Positions 50,001 through 59,000 of a DNA stretch of 64,000 nucleotides are shown one piece after another. Positions within the stretch are counted from its first letter, which is position 1. Each line of letters opens with the position of its first letter. Under the pieces are notes generated by a model that made no database searches, had not been told where the DNA came from, and was given only the letters and a program-made list of their open reading frames with translations. The DNA is from Phoebastria nigripes. Lineage: Eukaryota; Chordata; Aves; Procellariiformes; Diomedeidae. The position numbers and the translations under genes were made by a program. The stretch spans positions 948,775 through 1,012,774 of the forward strand of contig JAYKAV010000966.1 in NCBI GenBank assembly GCA_035582835.1, in the 5' to 3' direction.

Positions 50001-53000
50001 GTCTCAGGGACCTATGATTTGGCAAATACTATGGGTAAAGATGCAGGGAAAGAAGGCATTGAGTACCTTGGCCTTTTCCATGCCCCTTGTCACCTGATGC
50101 TCTGCCCCATTCAGCAGTGGGCCTGCGTTTTCCCTAGTTTTCTTTTTGCTCCTGATGTGCATGTAGAAGCCCTTCTTGTTGCCCTTCATGTCCCTCACCA
50201 GGTTCAGCACCAGCTGGGCTTCACCTTTCCTAACTCTATCTCTGCACACTTCAACAGTGTCCCCACATTCCTGCTGGGTGACCTGACTCTGCTTCCACCT
50301 CATGTACGCTTCCTTTTATGTTTCAGTTTCCCTAGGAGCTCTTCATTCATCATGCAGGCCTCCTGCCACCTTTGCTTGACTTTGTCTTCTAGTGCCTGTT
50401 TTTGTAATGTGCTGGCATTTTACACTGTGAAATTATGAAAGGATTCATAACAGGCTAGACAGGACCATTGAGATTTGTCTAGTTTTGAACTGTGTAGGAA
50501 AGCTTCATCTTGTAGCTCTTCCAGTAAGTCATGACTTAGCTGGAGCATGGCATCTGGGGAAGAATAATAATTCCAATGTAAAATTTTCTTATACTTGAAC
50601 AAAAAGTATAACCAGACTCCATCCTTAAGTTAGTTGTTGGGCTTCTTCATGATTCTCATTTTTTTTGCAGAGAAAAAAACCCTGACTGTAAGCCCAGTTG
50701 AGCCTGACTGTTAACCCCCAACTCCTTCTCAGAAATAATGTTTGTATTTGCAGACGACACGAAGTTGGGCAGGAGTGTTGATCTGCTTGAGGGTAGGAAG
50801 GCTCTACAGAGGGACCTGGACAGGCCGGATCGATGGGCCGAGGCCAATTGTATGAGGTTCAATAAGGCCAAGTGCTGGGTCCTGCACTTGGTTCACAACA
50901 ACCCCATGCAACGCTACAGGCTTGGGGAAGAGTGGCTGGAAAAGGACCTGGGGGTGTTTGTCAACAGCCGGCTGAATATGAGCCAGCAGTGTGCCCAGGT
51001 GGCCAAGAAGGCCAATAGCATCCTGGCCTGTATCAGAAATAGTGTGGCCAGCAGGAGTAGGGAAGTGATCGTNCCCCTGTACTTGGCACTGGTGAGGCCG
51101 CACCTTGAATACTGTGTTCCGTTTTGGGCCCCTCACTACAAGAAGGACATTGAGGTGCTGGAGCATGTCCAAAGAAGGGCAACAAAGATGGTGAAGGGTC
51201 TAGAGAACTATGAGGAGCGGCTGAGGGAACTGGGGTTGTTTAGCCTGGAGAAAAGGAGGCTGAGGGGAGACCTTATCGCTCTCTACAACTACCTGGAAGG
51301 AGGTTGTAGCGAGGTGGGTGTCAGTCTCTTCTCCCAAGTAACAAGCAATAGGACAAGAGGAAATGGCCTCAAGTTGCACCAGGGGAGGTTTAGATTGGAT
51401 ATTAGGAAAAATTTCTTCACCGAAAGAGTTGTCAAGCATTGGAACAGGCTGCCCAGGGAAGTGGTTGAGTCACCATCCCTGGAGGTATTTAAAAGACGTG
51501 TAGATGTGGCGCTTAGGGACATGGTTTGGTGGGACTTGGCAGTGTTAGGTTTATGGTTGGACCCTATGATCTTAGAGGTCTTTTCCAACCTAAATGATTC
51601 TATGATTCTATTCATCTTTCTTTTATCTCTTGATCTTACACTTCTGTGGACTGCAGAGCCAACAGCTATAGCAAAACAACATACCTTTGAATTTTACTGA
51701 CTCTCACAAAGATGATTCTAAACGTATTAGCTGTCATATATTTTGTATGTTTTTATTCCTCATCTTTCTGCTAAATACTGTTTATTATTGCTACTGTTTT
51801 TTTCCTCTATTTGGCTTTCAAAAAATGGACTGTGATTATTAAAATTTGTATCTTACAACACAAAAAGAAGATACTCTTTAAGCTCCCTGTCCATCTATAA
51901 CCTATATTAATGTGATATGAAAAATGCTTCTCAGTCTAGATTGGTACTGCAGTTCTTAAATTACAGTGTTTGCTTTTTGGATGTACACAACTGTTGATCA
52001 TAAAAAGGCTATTACTTCTTTGTTATTTTTTTCTTTTGGTGACACAATTCTAAGAGAAGAAAAACCTTGACCTAGCACTGCAGGCTTCAGCCAGGCTCTC
52101 CTGCAGTGATGGCTGTTTAATTCCCTTTGCTGCTCTGGAGATGCATGTTGTAATGAGGCCATGGAATGGCACTGTCTGGAATTGAATGTTATTCCTTGGC
52201 TGCTGCTTGCACTGTGCAATTTTGGTTTTACAGTCCTGTGCCTGCAACATACAACATATGGGCAGACTTTCCTCTGCGCTCCTACGGAGATAAGTGGAGT
52301 CGGTGTGCTGGAAGGTGTGTTGCATAGGGATGTGCTTGTGCAGTGGAAATACAGAACTGGTTTTGATACAGGAGGGTCTGGCACATCCATCAGGATGGTG
52401 ACTGTCCTGGTTCTGGCTGGGACAGAGTTAACTTTCTTCCCAGTAGCTGGGGGGGGGTGTGCTGTGTTTTGGGTTTGGTATAATAGGAGCGTTGATGGCC
52501 CATCGATGTTTTGGGTGTTGCTGGNTGTTGCTTGCACTGGGGACTTTTTGGCCTCCCATGCCCTGCCAGGTGCACGGGAAGCTGGCGGGGGGAGCATAGC
52601 TGGGGCGGTTGACCCAGCTGGCCAATGGGGTATTCCATACCATGTGACGTCATGCTCAGTATAAAAACTAAGTGTGCGGGGGACTCTGGGGTCACGGGAC
52701 AGGCTCTCACGTATCGGGCTACGTGTCGGTCGGCGGGTGGTAAGCAGTTGCATTGTGCATCGCCTGCTTTGTATATTCTATTATTGTTGTTGTTATCACT
52801 GTTATTATTACTGTTCTACTTTGTTTTATTTCAATTATTAAACTGTTTTTGTCTCAACCCATGAGTTTTCCTGCTCATGCCCTCCCAATTCTCTCCCCCA
52901 TCCCACCGGAGGCAGGGGGGTGAGCGAGCATGGTGTTTAGGTGCTGGCTGGGGTTAAACCACGACAGTGATTCTTCCAGATCTGTATTTGCATTGCCAAA

Positions 53001-56000
53001 CACTATTAAAAATAAATAATAACACAGGACAGCATGCTGTTCCTGGACAAGAACATCAGGAACAGCGTACCCAAGGTTCCTTTGTCTCTCAGTACTGAAT
53101 AGGTACAGAAGGGCAAGTAAATTGTTTTACTCCCATCACAAAACTTAGTAAATATACTTTGTTGTTGAGTCCTGCATTATTAATTTCTCTTTGACCCTAC
53201 CTCAGGTTTTGTGTTCTTCATTTAGTAGATTTTCACTCACACAGCCTCTTACATATGCTAAGTAATTATCCTTTNTATTCTACAGTTGTGCATTTAAATA
53301 CTGTCATTCCCATTTTACAAATGCAGAAACTAAAGCCAGGTTTGGGGAAATTGGCTTTATTTAAACTAGAGGGAATTAATCTCCGATCTGGGCATTGAAT
53401 GTGGAGTTATGATTTCAGTTTTGTAGTTAGATCCCTAATTACAAAGCCATGTCCTAATAAGTGTTTTCTCAAGGACCATATAAGTGGAGTGGTCTGTTTA
53501 GTTGCAGGTAACTGTCTGGGAAACAGGTTTCCAGCAGAGGCATGCTATTCACCAGAGATGAATCATTTGGGCTGATTTTACAGGCAAGCAATATATGAAC
53601 TGTAAAAAATTAGCTGGAGTTGAGTGTAGTGGAAAGGATGAATAATGAATTTAATTTCAGTGAAATAGCTTAGAAATATATTTTGGTCCTAGTGGCCTAG
53701 ATTATCTCACAGAGGCCAACAGAGTGGAGTTTGTGAGTTGACATGGAACTCTGTTGGATCAGTAAATGTGGAAGGCAAGCAGAGCAACTGTGCATGGTTG
53801 ACATACATCTGAAGAAAACAGAGCAGGAATTAAAGAGGATGTATTAGGTTTGTGTGGCAAGGTTTGGTAGTGGGGGGCTGCAGGGGTGGCTTCTGTGAGA
53901 AGACACCAGGAGCTGGCCCGCACATCAGACACAGCCAGTTCCAGCTGGCTCCAAGACAGACCTGCTGCTGGCTAAACCTGAGCCCATCAGCAATGTTCGT
54001 GGCACCTCTGTGATAACAGATTTAAGGAGGGGTAAAAATCACTGTTCAGCAGCTCTGAGAGAGGAGTGAGTAAATGTCTGCAGGGTTGTTTCTCTCACAC
54101 CAATGTCAGTGAGGAAGGAGGAGGAGGAGGTGCTCCAGGTGCCGGAGCAGAGATTCCCCTGTAGCCCATGGAGAAGACCATGGTGACACAGGTTGCCCCC
54201 CTNCAACCCATGGAGGACCACGTCAGAGCAGATATCCACACTGCAGCCCGTGGAGAACCCCATGCTGGAGCACGTGGATGTGCCCTGAAGGAAGCTGCAG
54301 CCCATGGAGAGCCCACGCTGGAGCAGGCTCCTGGCAGGTTTTGTGGCAAGACCTGTGGCCCATGGGGAACCCACACTGGAGCGGTCTGCTCCTGAAGGAC
54401 TGCATCCTGTGGAAAGGACCCACGCTGGAGCAGTTCGTGAAGGACTGTCTCCTGTGGAAGGGACCCCACGCTGGAGCAGGGCAAGAGCGTGAGGAGGAAA
54501 GAACAGCAGAGACAGTGACGAACTGACCACAGTCCCCATTCCCCGTCCCTCTGCACCGCTCAAGGGGGGAGGAGGTAGAACAGTCAGGAGTGAAGTTGAG
54601 CCTGGAAGGGAGGGGTGGTGGGAAGGTGGTTTTAGTTTTGGTTTTTGTTTCTAACTATCCTATTCTGTTATTAATTGGCAATAAATTAAATGAATCTTCC
54701 CCAAGCTGAGTCTGTTTTGCCCATGGTGGTAATTGGTAAGTGATTTCCCTGTCCCTTGTCTCGATCCAGAAGCTTTTCCATTGTATTTTCTCCCCCCTTG
54801 TCCTGCTGAGGAGCGGGAATGAGCGGCTCAGTGGGCATGTGGTGGCCAGCCAAGGTCAACCCACCACAGAGGAAAAGGGCAGGAAGTTCTTGATGTAAGC
54901 TGCTCTTCCCAGGATTTTATAAAAACAAGGGCAGTTCTCATTCCAGTTACAAGGCAACCAGCAGGGATGCTGAGATAGTCTTAGTAAACTGGTATCTCTG
55001 GTCTCTGTAACTGTGTTAGATCTTCTGTAAGAAGTGGTTTGCCTGAATATTTTGTCTCTTCCCCAACGTTTTTGAAGAGCACAACTGTACTGACCTCAAA
55101 ATTACCAGCAGGAAATAAGACATTATTCAGCTACGAGACTGATGTTTTGTCATTTCCTATTGCACGGCAAACATTTGAGAACAGCCTTTACTGTATCTGT
55201 TCCATTAAATTTTGGATTCTTCTTGAACCAATTCATCCAGCTGCAATAATACACCTAGTTGGAAATATCTTTAAGAAATAGGAGTGTTCCAGAGCTTGAG
55301 GGACATTCTTGCAGCACTGTCCATGCTAGGAAGTGGGTTAAGCTGAAAGCAGTATTGCTAGCATGCAGAGAAAAAAGAAAATGGGTCAGTAATTTGTTTC
55401 TTCTTTTACAGATATCAGCAAGTTAGCCGTTTAAGAAGAGGTCTGCCAAGTTTTACATGAAAATCTTGTACTTTTTAAGGTCTACTGTATCTGGATTAAA
55501 GACAGCTCATCTGTGTTTACTTAGATTGCTTTTTTGGCAGGGTGGGGGGAACAAAGCATACACTTAGCTAGCGCTCAGTTGAGGCATTATAAGGGAAAAA
55601 TACTTGCAACACCTGGGAAGGAGGAATATGCCACTCTGTAGATCTTTGTTGTAAAACTCTGTCAACTTCTCAAGCTTAGCCTCTCGTTTTTATACTGCAT
55701 ATTATTTTTTTGCACCTTTTAAGTTTGGCAGACTATTTTGGGGTTTTTTTGGTGTTAAAGATGTTACCTGCAATATGCATTTGTCCTTTGTGTAAAGTAC
55801 ATAAGCACTTTATGGTACCTGTATTTATGTCTGGTCAAAGGCAAGAAGACTGTTCATCATTTTTGTCACATTGCATACTTCTGTTGTAACAACCTATTTA
55901 CATGTGACAGTTAAATGCATGTAGGAGAAACTCTGCATGAGTGATGTATTGTGAAGGGATAAGAGAGATTTTTGCTAAGCCCCTAAGTCAGTTCCTTGCA

Positions 56001-59000
56001 GGCTTCGTTTCTGCATTTTACCTGTAGACTGGTTCTGGACTGGTTGTATACCAAAATGCTCAACAGGCTTGACTTAAAATATATATATATAAATTGAGGT
56101 CAATAGAAAGTTCATACTGAGTTCAGGAAGATTTGTATCAAGCCCTCAGGTCTTTGCTCTGTAAGTCTATACAGTCCTTGTTTGTCAATTAGTTTCTGTT
56201 CTTGCCATTTTACTGTCTTCTTTCTATAGAGAATGAAATATTCATTTCCTTTCTTCGGTGAGCCTTGTAATTTATCAGAATTTAACTTCATCTGTGGTAG
56301 GAAAAAACAATGCGATTTGACACTGGTTAAAAACAATGATGTGCCTCTCCTTTGTCTGTTTCCTAGTTGGGCCTTAGTCTGGCATTAAATTTTATTTAAG
56401 TATGAGCTTGCAACTTGGAAGGGCTTTCATCATTTTTGTGTTTGACAGAAAAGCTGCGTATTGTCAAAGAGTACAGAAGGCAAGCTGAACACAAGTGTCT
56501 TTATGTAGGCGGAAAGGGGCTGGAGCTTCCAGCGCTTTCAGTCTTGGGTCCCTCTTCTGCAGGAGTGCCAGTTGGGTTCCTGTTCATAGAGGTCTGGGGA
56601 GGTGGGTGGCAGTCCTGTTTCTTTGTACAGTATTTGAGAATGGACGGATAGCTCTTGGGCCATGTAAACACCTGTTCCAGCTTCTTTTGCCATACTCATG
56701 GTAATATTTACCTGCTCTAGTTTTCTCCTTTTGTCATCTCTATTTACTGTCTTTTGTTCACGTTTATGTTGTTTTTTCTGCTTCTCTGCTTTCCCTTCCC
56801 CCTCTCACCCATTTCCTCTTCAGTTTTTCCTTCCCTGCCAAGTCACTCCTCATTGCCATTTTGCATGCTGCCTAGAATACTTTCTCCTGAGTCTTTTCTA
56901 ATTCCCTTTTGATTAGCTTTTTATTTTGTGTAAAGATTGCATATACAGACAAGAATGCTTAGAATTTAGACAACTGTTGGATAGCTTCCTAGCACAATCT
57001 GAAGCTTGCATTCAAGGATTTATGCATGCTGCCAAAAATTGTCTTTAGGATAATGCACAGAGCTCCTGTGCTCCAAGGCACCTTGCTCACATTAACTGGG
57101 TTCTTGAATCAAATACTGTTCAGGTGAAGTGGTAATAACATTGTGAAGGGTATGTCTGCTCTGGTCTGGATGTTTTTGCCATGTTAAGAGTGAAAAATCT
57201 GTCAATAAATGGATAATTTAATGAGGAGAATCAGTAAGAATAGAATCCCATTTCAGAAGGTTATTGAACTGAAATGGAACGTTTTCTGAACAAAGACTGG
57301 CATAGTTCAGTGCTGCTACCTGCCAGGAGATAATAAAATGCAGTTAAAAAAATACTGCTATTGTTAAAGAAACACTGCAGCACAGCACCAGTATTTCAGC
57401 TTACAAGAAGGCTGATGTGTACATTAGTGCCAGGAATAAGTGCTATTTCATGTAATCTCAGTAGTGTTGTATTAAGAGGAGTGTTTAGAAAATACAGACA
57501 TTCTCCCCAAAGTGTTAACGTGATTTTGGTGCTGTGAACACTCATAAAACCTTCAGCGGGATAAGAATGCCAGCTAAACCATGCTCTTCCCCCCCAAACA
57601 GGTGAGATTTACTTTAACTAAAACTCCAAAGGGTGCAGTCCTTTCAATTCCTGTTTCTACATGCCACATTCTTAGGTGCAGAAATTCCTGGGTCTGCCAG
57701 TTACTTCCTTACTGTCTACAGTCATACCAGCAAAAATAGCCTACAGAATATTTTAAGCATCTGCTCTGGAAAATCAAGAGGCTTCAGTAAGAAGACATTG
57801 AAATGATTTAGAATGCAAGTAGTCATTGTGATATCCTTGATCAAGATGGCTATTGGCAGAAATCGTCAGCTTTTTCCTCATTTGTTGGGAGTCTAACTAC
57901 TTATAGATACATTTCTTTAAAAAAAAAAAAAAAAAGTACATATCCTCTCTGGTCTCTGTGTACAAATGACAAACTTCCTCTTTTTGCATCTGGTTCCTCC
58001 CATCCTGATCCACTTCATGCCCATCCATGAGAGAAACAACGTTTCGTAGTTCTTCCTTTGCTGTAGCGGTTTTACAGCCTACGTTCTGGGGAGCAGCCCT
58101 GCACCCTCAGCCCCTTATGTCTGCCCCAGGAAATCCTGTGAAGTGCTTTGGCAGTTCCTATTGGTGATGTTAAACCTTACCTCATCTGCAAGTAATATGC
58201 AGCAGGAAGTGGTCTATCGCAAATGCCAAGTCCTGCATGGACTTGGGCACAGCAGTCAGCAGTGCGCCCATGCAGCAGCAAAGCCCTACCATGATCTAGG
58301 CTGGACTGGTGAAGTTGTAGCCACGGGGTTAAGGGAAGTGATTTTTTTCCCTCTTTTCAGAACCTACGAGACCAGGTCTGGAGCACTGTGTCAGGTGTAA
58401 GAGAGGAAAAAGTAAATGTCAGAGATTTTATTTTTGTTCAGTCACTGCTTTAAAACTTGGTGCCTTAAATGCAGGTCTTGTGCTGCTTAGGTTGTATGGG
58501 TTTTGTTTAAGTTCAGAAACCTAAGTCTGAAATGCACATTGGATCTGTCCGAAGAAGTTGGCTTTGATCTGTAGCTTTGCTTTCTTTACCCTGGTCCCCT
58601 CATCAGGTGGACTATGAGGATCCCTTTGCAGAGGGACTGTTGCATTTACAAGGTTAATGGCTCATCTTCATGGCTGCTGGGGAAGAAGACAATAGTTGCT
58701 GGGGCTATGGCTGGATAGCAGTTACCCTGCAAAGTTCAGTGCTTCAGTGCATCTCCGTCTCCTGACTGTCCCTGGTTGGTCTTTCCTGGCTCTGACAGCT
58801 GGTTTCCGGTAACTCTTTTCCCGGTTATTGTCCCATTCTTCAGGGTGGAATAAAATGAAGACTCTCCAGGTGAAGCTGGTGGGATTTGCATCTCATCCAT
58901 CTTTTCTGGGGACTTTTTAAAAAGCCTTTATTGTTCTCGTGTTGCTTAGTGTCAGTAGTATGAGCTGCCATCAGTAGTATGGTCTGTGGGGTTTTCAGAT

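Larger units (their letters stand above)
47669..50395 (-). mobile_element. Old antisense CR1 LINE, interrupted by a nested CR1
   Basis: Read on the minus strand, 50395 to 49913 and then 49141 to 47669 gives a degenerate CR1: the segment between endonuclease and RT (minus 50303-50004, [15 protein letters not shown]), the RT core ([16 protein letters not shown]) with the catalytic FADD replaced by SANS, and the C-terminal part with the usual 3' end near 47669. Many stops and indels show an older age than the other copies. The piece at 49142-49912 interrupts it. Confidence 0.85.

Noticed and set aside
51998..52753. 251-codon minus-strand open frame
   Set aside because: It runs antisense across the start of the 564-bp LTR and its flank. 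No protein family features.
54039..54563. 174- and 153-codon minus-strand open frames with repeated residues
   Set aside because: The repetition comes from the tandem modules of the 1029-bp LTR and appears in several frames.
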